This document shows, piece after piece, positions 10,545 through 19,992 of a DNA stretch of 24,770 nt. Numbering within the stretch: the stretch's first letter is position 1; each line of letters begins with the position of its first letter. Location of the stretch: the NCBI GenBank assembly GCA_041741995.1, contig JBGSJN010000028.1, positions 1 through 24,770 of the forward strand, written 5' to 3'. Made by a program: the position numbers and the translations under genes. Source of the DNA: WTXA01 sp041741995 (GTDB taxonomy: Bacteria > Bacillota > TC1). The notes under the pieces were generated by a model. That model saw only the letters and a program-made list of their open reading frames with translations, had not been told where the DNA came from and did no database searches.

Positions 10545-13088
10545 CTACTTACCCCTATTGAAAAACTTAAATAACTCAACAAAGATCAGCATTAAAAATG
10601 ATAATATAGCAACAATTAACCACTGCATACCATTTAAAGATGTCAAACCAAAAAGCTTACTAACTGGAGTAACTAAAACCACCAACGACTGCATCAATAA
10701 ACCACCACCAAAACTTAACCACAACATAGGATGAGCCTTAACCTTAATCTTAAATACACTATCAGACCTGCTTTGAAAACCAAGAGAAGCAAACAACTGA
10801 GCAGCACCTAAAGTAACAAAAGCCATAGTAGTAGCCACAATACCATCATTAAAAATATAAAAACCAATATAGTATGCTCCTAAAGCCAAGAGAGCTTCCA
10901 TAATACCCATGAACCCAATAACTATAATATTCTTACGAGTAAAAATTGAACCCCTACTATCTCTTGGTGGTCTAACCATAATATCCTTCTCAGCAGGCTC
11001 AACACCTAAGGCCAAGGCAGGCATAGAATCAGTAACCAGATTAATCCACAATATATGAACAGGAGACAAGAACCTCCAGCCAATTACAGTAGCAACCAAT
11101 ATAGCCACAACCTCACCAGCATTACTAGATAACAAGAAACTAATAGTTTTTTGAATGTTATCAAATATTCTGCGACCTTCACGTACAGCAACAACAATAG
11201 TAGCAAAATTATCATCCGTTAGAACCATATCAGAAGCCCCTTTAGAGACTTCAGTACCAGTTATCCCCATACCAACACCTATATCTGCTGTTTTAAGAGC
11301 AGGAGCATCATTTACACCATCTCCAGTCATTGCTACAATCATACCCTTACTTTGCCAAGTATTCACAATCCTGACCTTGTCATCTGGAGACACCCTCGCA
11401 TAAACACCAATATGCTCAATCTCCTTATTAAACTCTTCATCAGACATCAAGGACAACTCAGCACCTGTTATAGCGTGACGACCTTCATCTAACAAGCCAA
11501 TATCTCTGGCAATTGCCATCGCTGTAATCTTATGATCTCCAGTTATCATAACTGGAATAATATCAGCAGTTCTACAATCCTTTATAGCTAAAAGAACCTC
11601 TTCTCTTGGAGGATCTATCATCCCAACCAAACCAACAAATTCCAAATCATTTTCCATGGATAGTTTAACTGCACCATCATGAGAATGAAGATCTCTATAA
11701 CCAAAAGCTAACACTCTTAAAGCTTTATTAGCCATTCTCTCATTCTCTTGATTAATTTCAACTTTTTGTTCAGCTGTAATATTAAATGAATCAAGCATAT
11801 TATCAACAGCACCCTTAACAAAAATTCTATGCTTATCTTCTAGTTCAATAACTACACTAGATTTCTTTCTCATAGAATCAAAAGGAATCTCACCATCTCT
11901 AACCCTTTCATCAATATGATTTTTATTTATATGATCATTATCCAAAAGATAATCCAGCAAGGCACTTTCAGTAGGATCACCCATTAATTTACCCTTTTCA
12001 TTAAGAACAGAATCATTACAATGAAGCATAGCCTCAAACAGCAAAGCCTCATCATCACTATATATTTCCATAACAGTCATCTTATTTTGAGTCAATGTAC
12101 CAGTCTTATCAGAACATATCACTTGTGTGCCACCTAAAGTCTCAACCGCAGGAAGTTTTCTGATAATGGCACCCTTTGCAGCCAACTTTGACATACCAAG
12201 GGCAAGAACAATAGTAATAACAGCCACCATACCCTCAGGTATTGCAGCAACTGCCAAAGAAACAGCAATCAGAAATGAATCCAATAATTCACTACCTGTT
12301 AGAAATCCAATCAGAAATATAATGATGGCGATAAATATAACACCGATAGAAATATAGTTTGATAACTGATTTAGTTTTTTCTGTAAAGGAGTTTTTTCTT
12401 TTTCTTCGTTACTCAAGGACTTAGCAATATTTCCCATTTGAGTATCTAATCCAGTAGCAGATATAACACCTGTACCCCTGCCATAATTTACAGCAGTACC
12501 CATAAAAGCCATATTATCCCTATCACCAATACTTGCAGCTTCAGGCATAATATCAATAACTTCTTCTTCGGCTACAGACTCACCAGTCAAGGTAGACTCA
12601 TCAATCCTTAAAGAAAATGATTCAATTAACCTCATATCAGCTGGTACTGTATCACCTGCATTTAAAAGTACCACATCCCCAGGAACCAATTCATGACTTA
12701 AAACCTTTTTTGGACTACCATTCCTTAAAACCAAGGCATGAGGAGCAGCCATTTTCTTCAATGCAGCTAGAGCTTCTTCAGCCTTGTATTCTTGAATAGT
12801 CCCTAATATTGAATTAAGAACAACAACAAATAAGATTATAGCAGCATCTATCCACTCTCCAAGAAAACCAGAAATTCCACCAGCGATTATTAAAATCCAA
12901 ATCATAAAATCAGTAAACTGACTTAAGAAGATCCTAATTGGACCTTTCTTTTTACCTGTAGGTAATTGATTCAAGCCAAATTCATCCAATCTTTTGGCAG
13001 CTTCCTGATCTGTAAGACCCTCTCTGGTACTATCAACTATATCTAAGCAGTTATCTATGCTATTACAATAAAACTTGTTCTTATCCAT
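10545..13088 (-). CDS. P-type Ca2+-transporting ATPase
   Basis: An 847-residue P2-type ATPase of the SERCA/PacL group that pumps Ca2+ out across the cytoplasmic membrane using ATP. Seen: N-terminal cation ATPase domain, TGES at 168-171 (actuator), IPEG with Glu285 in M4, the phosphorylated Asp327 in DKTGTLT, the nucleotide region with KGA, MITGDHKITA, and the hinge GDGVNDAP. The M5 NAGE and M6 WINLVTDSMPA segments carry the Asn, Glu, Thr and Asp that coordinate calcium in SERCA. Ten membrane helices are expected. The start at 13088 has GGGAG at 6 bases; upstream in-frame ATGs lack a site. Mn2+ transport by the same fold cannot be excluded. Confidence 0.93.
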   Translation of the reverse strand: MDKNKFYCNSIDNCLDIVDSTREGLTDQEAAKRLDEFGLNQLPTGKKKGPIRIFLSQFTDFMIWILIIAGGISGFLGEWIDAAIILFVVVLNSILGTIQEYKAEEALAALKKMAAPHALVLRNGSPKKVLSHELVPGDVVLLNAGDTVPADMRLIESFSLRIDESTLTGESVAEEEVIDIMPEAASIGDRDNMAFMGTAVNYGRGTGVISATGLDTQMGNIAKSLSNEEKEKTPLQKKLNQLSNYISIGVIFIAIIIFLIGFLTGSELLDSFLIAVSLAVAAIPEGMVAVITIVLALGMSKLAAKGAIIRKLPAVETLGGTQVICSDKTGTLTQNKMTVMEIYSDDEALLFEAMLHCNDSVLNEKGKLMGDPTESALLDYLLDNDHINKNHIDERVRDGEIPFDSMRKKSSVVIELEDKHRIFVKGAVDNMLDSFNITAEQKVEINQENERMANKALRVLAFGYRDLHSHDGAVKLSMENDLEFVGLVGMIDPPREEVLLAIKDCRTADIIPVMITGDHKITAMAIARDIGLLDEGRHAITGAELSLMSDEEFNKEIEHIGVYARVSPDDKVRIVNTWQSKGMIVAMTGDGVNDAPALKTADIGVGMGITGTEVSKGASDMVLTDDNFATIVVAVREGRRIFDNIQKTISFLLSSNAGEVVAILVATVIGWRFLSPVHILWINLVTDSMPALALGVEPAEKDIMVRPPRDSRGSIFTRKNIIVIGFMGIMEALLALGAYYIGFYIFNDGIVATTMAFVTLGAAQLFASLGFQSRSDSVFKIKVKAHPMLWLSFGGGLLMQSLVVLVTPVSKLFGLTSLNGMQWLIVAILSFLMLIFVELFKFFNRGK

Positions 13089-13136
13089 ATTATTCTCCCT
13101 TTGCCATTTTAAAATATTCATTACCTTAATTATACA

Positions 13137-13165
13137 CAAAAAAGTACTCCCTAAAAGGGAGTACT
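13137..13165 (-). terminator. Terminator after the molybdenum hydroxylase operon
   Basis: AGTACTCCCT (13143-13152) and AGGGAGTACT (13156-13165) form a 10-bp stem with an AAA loop. On the minus strand it ends in a run of T residues (plus A 13138-13143). It closes the transporter and molybdenum subunit operon, just upstream of the calcium ATPase gene. Confidence 0.88.
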
Positions 13166-13263
13166 AGTTATTTAATCAATAAGAATATTGTTAAACACTA
13201 CTAAAATACATATATATTTTATATTTTAGATAATTTTTAAATAGAGTCTCTGTCTTTATTAGA

Positions 13264-15522
13264 TTACATATCTATTGTGTTATTTTTTTTGTTCAAAATA
13301 CTCAAGACTTCTTTTTTATCGATTGGAATTGTTCTTGGGTGTTCACCTATTGCATTGGCAACGGCATTAATTATTGTTTGACCTACTGGTACTGTTGAAC
13401 ATTCAGAAATACTTTTTGCACCAAATGGACCACCATTATCTCCTGTTTCAATAAAATCAATCCTAATATTTGGCATCTCATTTGCTTTTAGTATTTGATA
13501 CTTTTTCAAATTATTTTCAATTAATTTACCATCAGTATCAAAAGTCATTTTTTCTTTTAATGCATAGCCTATACCCATATGAATACCACCTTCAAGTTGA
13601 CCTTCGATTCCAAATCTGTTAATTATTGTTCCAGAATCGTGGACAGCGACATAGTAAACTACTTTAATCTCACCTGTATCTTTATTAACTTCAATCTCAG
13701 CAAAGTGTGCTCCATATGATGATCTTTCTGCTGTTGAATGATGATTCATCAATACGCTTAATTCCTTTTGTAAAATCTTTTGAGCAAACATTGCTATATC
13801 TCCAAAACTACCTAATAATTTTTCACCCAACCAGACTTTCTTCTCCCTTATTGATAGTGCTTCCTTTTGAACACTGTATTTTATTACTGCAGTTTCGAGA
13901 ATTAAGTTCTTCATTGCTACGGCCAATTTATATGCTCCTTCTCCTTCTACGAATACTCCTCTACTGGCATAATCTCCTAAATTCCATGCACATGTTTCTG
14001 TATCTACTTGTGTAGCTTCAATATCATTTAAATTAGTTGTTAAAATTTCTGATATTATTATTTTCTGAGAAGTTAAAGATCCATTACCCATATCATGACT
14101 TGCTGACGAATAAATAAAAGTTCCATCTTCATTTAATCTTAGCAATAAATTTATACAATCCTGATGTGCAGGGTAAACTCCACTACCATGGGCACCTATA
14201 CTCATGCCCATACCTCTTATATATCTATCATTCACTTCATTAAAATCACTAATAGCTTTCTTTTTTTCATCCCAGCCAAATAATTCTTTACCTCTGATTA
14301 TACAAGCTTTTAATTCAGGATTGCCAAATGATACAATATCCTCTTCACCTTTATCACGTATATTCTTCATCAATAAGTCTATCGGATCCATATTAAGAGC
14401 CTTGGCAATTTTATCAATATGGATTTGCATTCCTAAATATGCCTGTGGTGATCCATACCCCCTCATTGCACCAGCAATAGGTGTGTTGGTTAGAACTGGA
14501 CTACCTGAAAATCTGATAGGATATTTATATGATTTAAATAGTTTATGGCTCATTGCCCCAATTACATTCATTCCAGATCCAACATATCCACCTGTGTTAG
14601 TTAAAATTTGAAAATCTGTAGCTAATATAGTTCCATCCTTGTTAACTCCAGATTTCACCTTTATAGTTGCACCATGTCTATTTCTCGAGGCTACCATACT
14701 TTCTTTTCTTGAAAGAACAATTTTTACTGGTCTTTTAACTTTCATTGAAGCGCCAACTGCAACTAATTCTGTTATTAATTCTAGTTTACCACCAAATGCA
14801 CCACCTAAAGTTGGTTGTATTATTCTAACTTTATTTAAAGGAAATTTATATACATCAGAAACAATAACTCTAAATGCAAAAGAATTTTGGGTTGTTGCAT
14901 AAATAGTAATTTTATTTGCCCTATAGTCTCCTATAACACTATATGTTTCTATGGAAACATGATTAACAATTGGTGTTTTTATCTTGTCTTCAAATACATA
15001 TTCCGCTTTGTTTATCAATTCATCTAAATATTTCTGCTCAGTTCCTGCAGTTATTGTACCAAACAGATTATTTATTCCATCATGAATTTTCTCACTTGCT
15101 TTTGCCGCTACTTCTTCATTAAATATCGGCTTATATTCCTCATACTCTACTTTTACTAGTTTTAGTGCTTTTTCTGCAATTTGTAAACTTTCTGCAATTA
15201 TTAAACCAACCCTATCCCCAACAAATCTTACTGTTTCAGATAAAACTGTCTCTGTCTTTATGATTTCTTGATCCTTATATTCCATTGAACTATTATATTT
15301 TTCACTTGGAAAATCTTTATAGGTCAAAATATCAATAACCCCTTCAACTTTTAAGGCTTCCTGATAGTTTATTGACTTAACCTTTCCGAAAGCTACTGTT
15401 GATAGTATCAATTTACCAAAGCACATATTGGTCAAACTAATATCGCCTGTGTAAATAGCTTCACCAGTGGCTTTTGACATAGCATCGTCTATAGGTATTT
15501 TAGTCCCAATTATTCTCTTCAT
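13264..15522 (-). CDS. Xanthine dehydrogenase family molybdopterin-binding subunit
   Basis: A 752-residue large subunit of the molybdenum hydroxylase family, which binds the molybdopterin cofactor and hydroxylates purines, aldehydes or N-heterocycles. The N-terminal 'hammerhead' domain (ATGEAIYTGDI) covers about residues 17-125. The Mo domains carry TTQNS, GGAFGGK, AMRGYG (substrate-side Arg) and the catalytic Glu707 in GAKSISE. The usual GQG is GNG here (HDMGNG), an Asn for the cofactor-contacting Gln. AAGGAG lies 8 bases before the ATG; it follows the transporter by 25 bases. Partner FeS and FAD subunits are not in the window. The substrate cannot be assigned. Confidence 0.9.
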   Translation of the reverse strand: MKRIIGTKIPIDDAMSKATGEAIYTGDISLTNMCFGKLILSTVAFGKVKSINYQEALKVEGVIDILTYKDFPSEKYNSSMEYKDQEIIKTETVLSETVRFVGDRVGLIIAESLQIAEKALKLVKVEYEEYKPIFNEEVAAKASEKIHDGINNLFGTITAGTEQKYLDELINKAEYVFEDKIKTPIVNHVSIETYSVIGDYRANKITIYATTQNSFAFRVIVSDVYKFPLNKVRIIQPTLGGAFGGKLELITELVAVGASMKVKRPVKIVLSRKESMVASRNRHGATIKVKSGVNKDGTILATDFQILTNTGGYVGSGMNVIGAMSHKLFKSYKYPIRFSGSPVLTNTPIAGAMRGYGSPQAYLGMQIHIDKIAKALNMDPIDLLMKNIRDKGEEDIVSFGNPELKACIIRGKELFGWDEKKKAISDFNEVNDRYIRGMGMSIGAHGSGVYPAHQDCINLLLRLNEDGTFIYSSASHDMGNGSLTSQKIIISEILTTNLNDIEATQVDTETCAWNLGDYASRGVFVEGEGAYKLAVAMKNLILETAVIKYSVQKEALSIREKKVWLGEKLLGSFGDIAMFAQKILQKELSVLMNHHSTAERSSYGAHFAEIEVNKDTGEIKVVYYVAVHDSGTIINRFGIEGQLEGGIHMGIGYALKEKMTFDTDGKLIENNLKKYQILKANEMPNIRIDFIETGDNGGPFGAKSISECSTVPVGQTIINAVANAIGEHPRTIPIDKKEVLSILNKKNNTIDM

Positions 15523-15547
15523 TGATTAAACTCCTTAATCCTTACTA

Positions 15548-16927
15548 TTAATAATTTTGCTTCTGCATTCTTACATTTTCATTTTTCGAATATAACCAAA
15601 TAGGTATGTATAATAAAAGCAATACAACACCTGCTATAGCAGGTATTAATCCATAATCCAAATAATTAATGATAACAAGGCCGGCAAAGTAAAAAGGAAT
15701 ATTAATTATACCAAATAAAAGTCCAAAAAACATATAGAATTTAGGAACCATTTTACTTGTTATCTTTTTCGCCTTATAGTACGCAAATAAACTAATTCCA
15801 TTAGCAACAACATACCCCATTGCTGAACCTGCAAGAATCACAGTCGGTGTGCCGAAAAGGATTAGAACAAGATTAATCAATGAAATAGTTATCATTGCAA
15901 CTACAGGAGTACCATATTTATTTGTTTTAGTAAAAACTCTAGGTAGATTACCTTCTTCAGCCATAGAATGCATAGATCTAGAGGAACCAAGTAAAGCAGT
16001 CTGTATTATCAATATCATAGCACCAATAAGCATAATCAATGCAATTATTGCACCAGAATTACCAAATGATAATTTGGCCATTTGAAGCATTGGTGAATAC
16101 GGTTCCTTTAGAATTCCTTCAATTCCTAAAGTTCCAGTACATGCTGTTTGTACTAATATAAATGTTATTAGACAAATTATTCCACATGAAAATAGTGATT
16201 TAGGTAAATCTTTTTTCGGATTTTTATATAAAGGCGCATATACTGCAGCAGTTTCCCATGCACATGCACTCCACTGAGCCATTGCTAGTATGCCTAATAG
16301 AATAAGAATATGCCAACCATCCCAAATCCAATTTTCTGGTAAAAAACTACCAGTAATATTTGTAATATGGAACTGTCCTTTGAATATCGGCACAACAGAT
16401 AGGATCAGTAATGGTGCAAGTGAAATTATTGCAAGAAAAGTTCCAATTTTCGCACCTCCAGCTAAGCCCTTCCAATTTATTATAATTAGTAAAGTGAAAA
16501 TAATAGTTCCTGCAATGATTGAAATCATACGATCCGAAACATTACTGAAAGCTGGAATCATTCCATGAAGATATTTACCAATTAAAATTGAAAAGATTGC
16601 TAATACAGGATTCCATGCAAACCAATAACCCCATGCGCTAAAACCACCCAAAAATTTACTTTTGTCATAATCATTATGATTTTTACCTTTAAAAACTGCT
16701 TGGGCAAAACCAGGAAGGCCTGGAGCTTCAGGATACATTAACGCTAATTCACCATATGCCGTATTTTGTATAAAACCTTGAATAATTGATATTAGCCAAA
16801 TAATAATTGCAAAAGCCCACATATAACTTGCAAAATATCCTATTGACGGAAGAATTAGCATAGGTACTCCTAAGGCAATTACTAGTCCTTGTTTCCAGTT
16901 AATTTTTTCTGATGATATTGTATTCAT
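15548..16927 (-). CDS. APC-superfamily amino acid/amine transporter
   Basis: A 459-residue membrane protein with about 12 hydrophobic helices. The first, GLVIALGVPMLILPSIGYFA, matches the helix 1 of amino acid-polyamine-organocation transporters, and a conserved loop (ELALMYPEAPGLPGFAQA) lies between helices 2 and 3. It sits in one operon with the molybdenum subunit gene at 13264, which suggests it brings in the substrate of that enzyme, or exports its product. The substrate is not evident from sequence. The start at 16927 has AGGTG 9 bases upstream. Confidence 0.88.
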   Translation of the reverse strand: MNTISSEKINWKQGLVIALGVPMLILPSIGYFASYMWAFAIIIWLISIIQGFIQNTAYGELALMYPEAPGLPGFAQAVFKGKNHNDYDKSKFLGGFSAWGYWFAWNPVLAIFSILIGKYLHGMIPAFSNVSDRMISIIAGTIIFTLLIIINWKGLAGGAKIGTFLAIISLAPLLILSVVPIFKGQFHITNITGSFLPENWIWDGWHILILLGILAMAQWSACAWETAAVYAPLYKNPKKDLPKSLFSCGIICLITFILVQTACTGTLGIEGILKEPYSPMLQMAKLSFGNSGAIIALIMLIGAMILIIQTALLGSSRSMHSMAEEGNLPRVFTKTNKYGTPVVAMITISLINLVLILFGTPTVILAGSAMGYVVANGISLFAYYKAKKITSKMVPKFYMFFGLLFGIINIPFYFAGLVIINYLDYGLIPAIAGVVLLLLYIPIWLYSKNENVRMQKQNY

Positions 16928-17066
16928 TTTTCATTTCACCTATCCAATTATTTATTTCTATTTTATTATAATTATACTAGAAAATATATACTAATTTCTA
17001 TAATAGTAGAATTTTAGCCAAAAACTATACTATATTTATAATCTTAGCTCTCTAAACACTATGAAA

Positions 17067-17100
17067 AAAAGATAGTAGATTATACAATCTACTATCTTTT
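17067..17100. terminator. Bidirectional intrinsic terminator
   Basis: AAAAGATAGTAGATT (17067-17081) and its perfect complement at 17086-17100 flank an ATAC loop. The A run before and T run after let it work on both strands. It ends the 17127-19421 transcript on the minus strand and separates it from the APC transporter operon. Confidence 0.9.
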
Positions 17101-17126
17101 AATAATTCACTTCATGTGAATAACTT

Positions 17127-19421
17127 TTATTTATTTATTGCTTCTAGTATTTTTTGCGGAGTAAGAGGTATAGAATTTATTTCAATACCTAAAGCACTTG
17201 CAACCGCATTACGTATAGCAGGAGCAGGAACACTTAGCGGAGGTTCACCTAAAGACTTGTTACCATATGGTCCTGTAGGATCTATTGGCTCCACAAAAGC
17301 AACTTTCAAGTCTGGAACATCCATAAAAGTAGGCATCTTGTAGTCCAGCAGGTTATTATTCAAAGCCTTACCAGTCTTACCATCATAAAGTAATTCCTCA
17401 CCAATACCATAGGCTATACCCATAGCCATTCCACCTTCGACCTGACCGCTGGCCAGTATAGGATTTATAATCTTTCCTGCATCATGAATATTCATAATAT
17501 CAAGAATTTCAATCTTTCCTGTTAACTTATCAACCTCTACATAAGCCAAACAAGCTGTACCAGAATAGGCAGTAGTCTGGCAATTTATTGACACATCTGC
17601 AGTCAGGCAATGACCTTGATGTAAATCATAATAGGTTTTAAGTGAAAAGTCAGCCAGTGATTCCAATACCTCACCAGTCTTCTTAAGTACAATACAATTA
17701 TCCACCAAATCAAGATCAATCTCCTTATACAGCTGATTGAATAACTTGTATGAAGCCAACACTTTTGCCTTAAGAACCTCTCCAGCCTTCTTGACAGCCA
17801 TTCCTGAAACATAAGTCTGTCTTGAAGCGAAGGAACCTGGATCAAAAGGAGATACATCAGTATCAGTTAATTTATCACAATAAATCTTATCATAATCAAC
17901 ACCTAAGGCTTCTGCAGCCATTTGTGCCAATACTGTATCAGAACCCTGTCCAATTTCAGTGGCACCTATCATCATCTTGACACTACCATCCTGATTAAGC
18001 ACCAATCTACAACCAGATGCTTCTATTGAAGGAGAATGTGGTCTAGTATTGGATGCATAAATTAAAGTTCCTACACCTAGTCCTCTTTTTTTATCTTCAT
18101 TACTCATATTGAATAGCTTAGCTGCTTCATTTTTTTCTTTCCAGGCAAATGTGTCTCTGCCAACTCTTAAGCACTCAGCCAGTTCATTAGTAAAGAACTT
18201 AACATGAGTTCCATGACACATATCTCCAGACCTACCAACGTTTTTCATTTGAAATTCTAATTGGTCTATACCCATTTCACTACAAGCTTTAGCTACTAGT
18301 GAATTTAAAGCGAAAACAGCTTGTGGTGTTCCATAAGCCCTCATAGCCCCACCAACAGCGGTGTTAGTATAGACAGTTCTTGAATGTGCTCTAAAGTTTT
18401 TAGTGTTAAATAATTCCATGGCAGCTTCCTCGCCAACAAGGGCAATCGCATGGCCATGAGAAGTGTAGGCACCGTTTTGGGATATGACATCCATCTCTAT
18501 TCCGGTAATCATATAATTTTCATCAATTGCTATTTTCATCTTATAGTCGTTGGCATGTCTTACTCTACTGCAAACAAACAATTCTTCACGAGTCATTTCC
18601 AGCACTACAGGTTTTCCGCCTACAGCCATGGACATTGCCATTACTAGTGGTTCAATTACTATGTCTTGTTTGTTTCCAAACCCACCACCTACAAAGGGTT
18701 TAATAACCCTAAATTTACCAAAAGGCATATTGAAGGCATCACCTAATATATGTCTGCAAATATGGGGTATTTGAGTTGAAGAAATACATACCCACCTATT
18801 ATCAACATCTTTATAGGCATAGGCAACCATAGTTTCCATATGACAATGATGAACAGTCTGAGTATGATACTCATCTTCGAAGATATACTTTGCTTCCTTG
18901 AAGGCCTTATCAACTTCCCCAAATTCTGTTGTTGTATCTGCTACTAGATTATTTGTACCATCATGTATTTCCTTGGCTCCAGGTACCAAAGCATCTTCAG
19001 GTCTAAGATAGAATGTCCATTCCTCATACTCTACCTTTACTTTCTTAGCTGCTTCTTCGGCTGCAATTTCAGTTTCTGCTATAACAGCACCTATTGCATC
19101 TCCAAAATATCTTACTCTTCTTGTGAATATGTTAGTGTCCTTCTTGTCCTGGAATTTCTTATCAAGCTTATGTGGATGACCAGCTGTTGAATATGGATGC
19201 TGTGACACATCATCAGCTGTTAAAATCCTTATAACTCCAGGAACTTTTAAGGCATCTTCTAAATTGTAGCTAATTACTCGGCCATGAGCTATTTTGCTTC
19301 TAACTACTTTACCGTATAGAAGATTATGCATAGGTATGTCCCTTGTATACTCAGCTTTACCTGTTACTTTTGCTTCCGCATCCCATCTGGTTTGGCTGGT
19401 TCCTACTACCTTAAAGTCCAT
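17127..19421 (-). CDS. Xanthine dehydrogenase family molybdopterin-binding subunit
   Basis: A 764-residue molybdenum hydroxylase large subunit, the second in the window and only distantly similar to the first. The hammerhead domain (AEAKVTGKAEYTRDI) opens it; Mo-domain motifs are SSTQI, GGGFGNK, AMRAYG with the substrate-side Arg, EIGQGSDT with the intact GQG, and the catalytic Glu726 in GNKSLGEPPLSV. The start at 19421 is set by GGAGG 7 bases upstream; a frame opening 15 bases earlier runs through that site. It has its own promoter and terminator and no FeS or FAD subunit beside it. The physiological substrate is unknown; nicotinate, purine or aldehyde-type oxidation are all possible. Confidence 0.92.
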   Translation of the reverse strand: MDFKVVGTSQTRWDAEAKVTGKAEYTRDIPMHNLLYGKVVRSKIAHGRVISYNLEDALKVPGVIRILTADDVSQHPYSTAGHPHKLDKKFQDKKDTNIFTRRVRYFGDAIGAVIAETEIAAEEAAKKVKVEYEEWTFYLRPEDALVPGAKEIHDGTNNLVADTTTEFGEVDKAFKEAKYIFEDEYHTQTVHHCHMETMVAYAYKDVDNRWVCISSTQIPHICRHILGDAFNMPFGKFRVIKPFVGGGFGNKQDIVIEPLVMAMSMAVGGKPVVLEMTREELFVCSRVRHANDYKMKIAIDENYMITGIEMDVISQNGAYTSHGHAIALVGEEAAMELFNTKNFRAHSRTVYTNTAVGGAMRAYGTPQAVFALNSLVAKACSEMGIDQLEFQMKNVGRSGDMCHGTHVKFFTNELAECLRVGRDTFAWKEKNEAAKLFNMSNEDKKRGLGVGTLIYASNTRPHSPSIEASGCRLVLNQDGSVKMMIGATEIGQGSDTVLAQMAAEALGVDYDKIYCDKLTDTDVSPFDPGSFASRQTYVSGMAVKKAGEVLKAKVLASYKLFNQLYKEIDLDLVDNCIVLKKTGEVLESLADFSLKTYYDLHQGHCLTADVSINCQTTAYSGTACLAYVEVDKLTGKIEILDIMNIHDAGKIINPILASGQVEGGMAMGIAYGIGEELLYDGKTGKALNNNLLDYKMPTFMDVPDLKVAFVEPIDPTGPYGNKSLGEPPLSVPAPAIRNAVASALGIEINSIPLTPQKILEAINK

Positions 19422-19451
19422 TATGACACCTCCCATTATTTATTATCTTAT

Positions 19452-19480
19452 AGAATAGCACTTAAAGTGATGCTTTTCAA
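19452..19480 (-). promoter_or_regulatory. Promoter with a central palindrome, upstream of the second molybdenum subunit
   Basis: On the minus strand TTGAAA (19475-19480), a 17-base spacer and TATTCT (19452-19457) preceded by TGC form an extended -10 promoter. The spacer holds the palindrome CACTTTAAGTG (19459-19469), well placed for a repressor to block polymerase. Confidence 0.65.
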
Positions 19481-19524
19481 TAAAAAGCTCTTAATTAGTA
19501 TGATTTAATTTTGTGTTATAGATG

Positions 19525-19553
19525 AAAAAAGAACCAAGGAAAACCCTTGGTTC
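19525..19553 (-). terminator. Terminator of the fatty acid synthesis operon
   Basis: GAACCAAGG (19531-19539) and CCTTGGTTC (19545-19553) form a 9-bp stem with a 5-base loop, followed on the minus strand by six T residues (plus A 19525-19530). It lies 7 bases beyond the fabZ stop codon. Confidence 0.9.
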
Positions 19554-19560
19554 CAATAAC

Positions 19561-19989
19561 TTATCCAATTGCAAAAGTCATATCAACATTAACTGCCAAT
19601 TCATCACCAACATAGGCTTTACCTACGCCATAACCAACTGGTCCTCTAATCTTAACTAATTCAACTTCTAATCTTATAGTATCTCCAGGTAGGACCTGAC
19701 GTCTAAAACGACAATCCTTGATACCTGCAAACAAGGCATACTTACCTTTAAACTCCTCTTTTGATAGTAAAGCAATGGCACCGGCCTGTGCAAGTGACTC
19801 AACAATCAAAACACCAGGCATAATAGGTCTACCTGGAAAATGACCCTTAAAATAGTATTCTTCCTCACGAACATGCTTTAGAGCAACAATCTTATTAGTA
19901 ACATTATCAAGTTCAAGAACCTCGTCTACTAAAAGAAAAGGATCTCTATGAGGTATAATTTTCTTAATGTCTTCTTGATTCATAACCAT
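19561..19989 (-). CDS. fabZ: 3-hydroxyacyl-ACP dehydratase FabZ
   Basis: A 142-residue hot-dog fold dehydratase removing water from 3-hydroxyacyl-ACP in fatty acid elongation. The catalytic His50 (GHFPGRPIMPG) and Glu64 (VLIVESLAQ) are present, with the N-terminal IPHRDPFLLVD block. Length is normal. GGAGG lies 8 bases before the ATG at 19989; a second ATG at 19983 is too far. It is the last gene of the operon, 3 bases after fabF. An accB-like gene often sits between fabF and fabZ in related operons and is absent here. Confidence 0.95.
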   Translation of the reverse strand: MVMNQEDIKKIIPHRDPFLLVDEVLELDNVTNKIVALKHVREEEYYFKGHFPGRPIMPGVLIVESLAQAGAIALLSKEEFKGKYALFAGIKDCRFRRQVLPGDTIRLEVELVKIRGPVGYGVGKAYVGDELAVNVDMTFAIG

Positions 19990-19992
19990 GGT

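Noticed and set aside
13089..13139. Longer N-terminus of the calcium ATPase
   Set aside because: The added residues do not match the family's start, and GGGAG with correct spacing precedes the ATG at 13088.
13200..13231. AT-rich inverted repeat CTAAAATA...TATTTTAG
   Set aside because: It is in a very AT-rich stretch with no T run placed to make a terminator, and chance pairing is likely.
16960..17040. Promoter for the APC transporter operon
   Set aside because: Several TATAAT-like hexamers occur but none has a credible -35 at the right distance, so no single one can be chosen.
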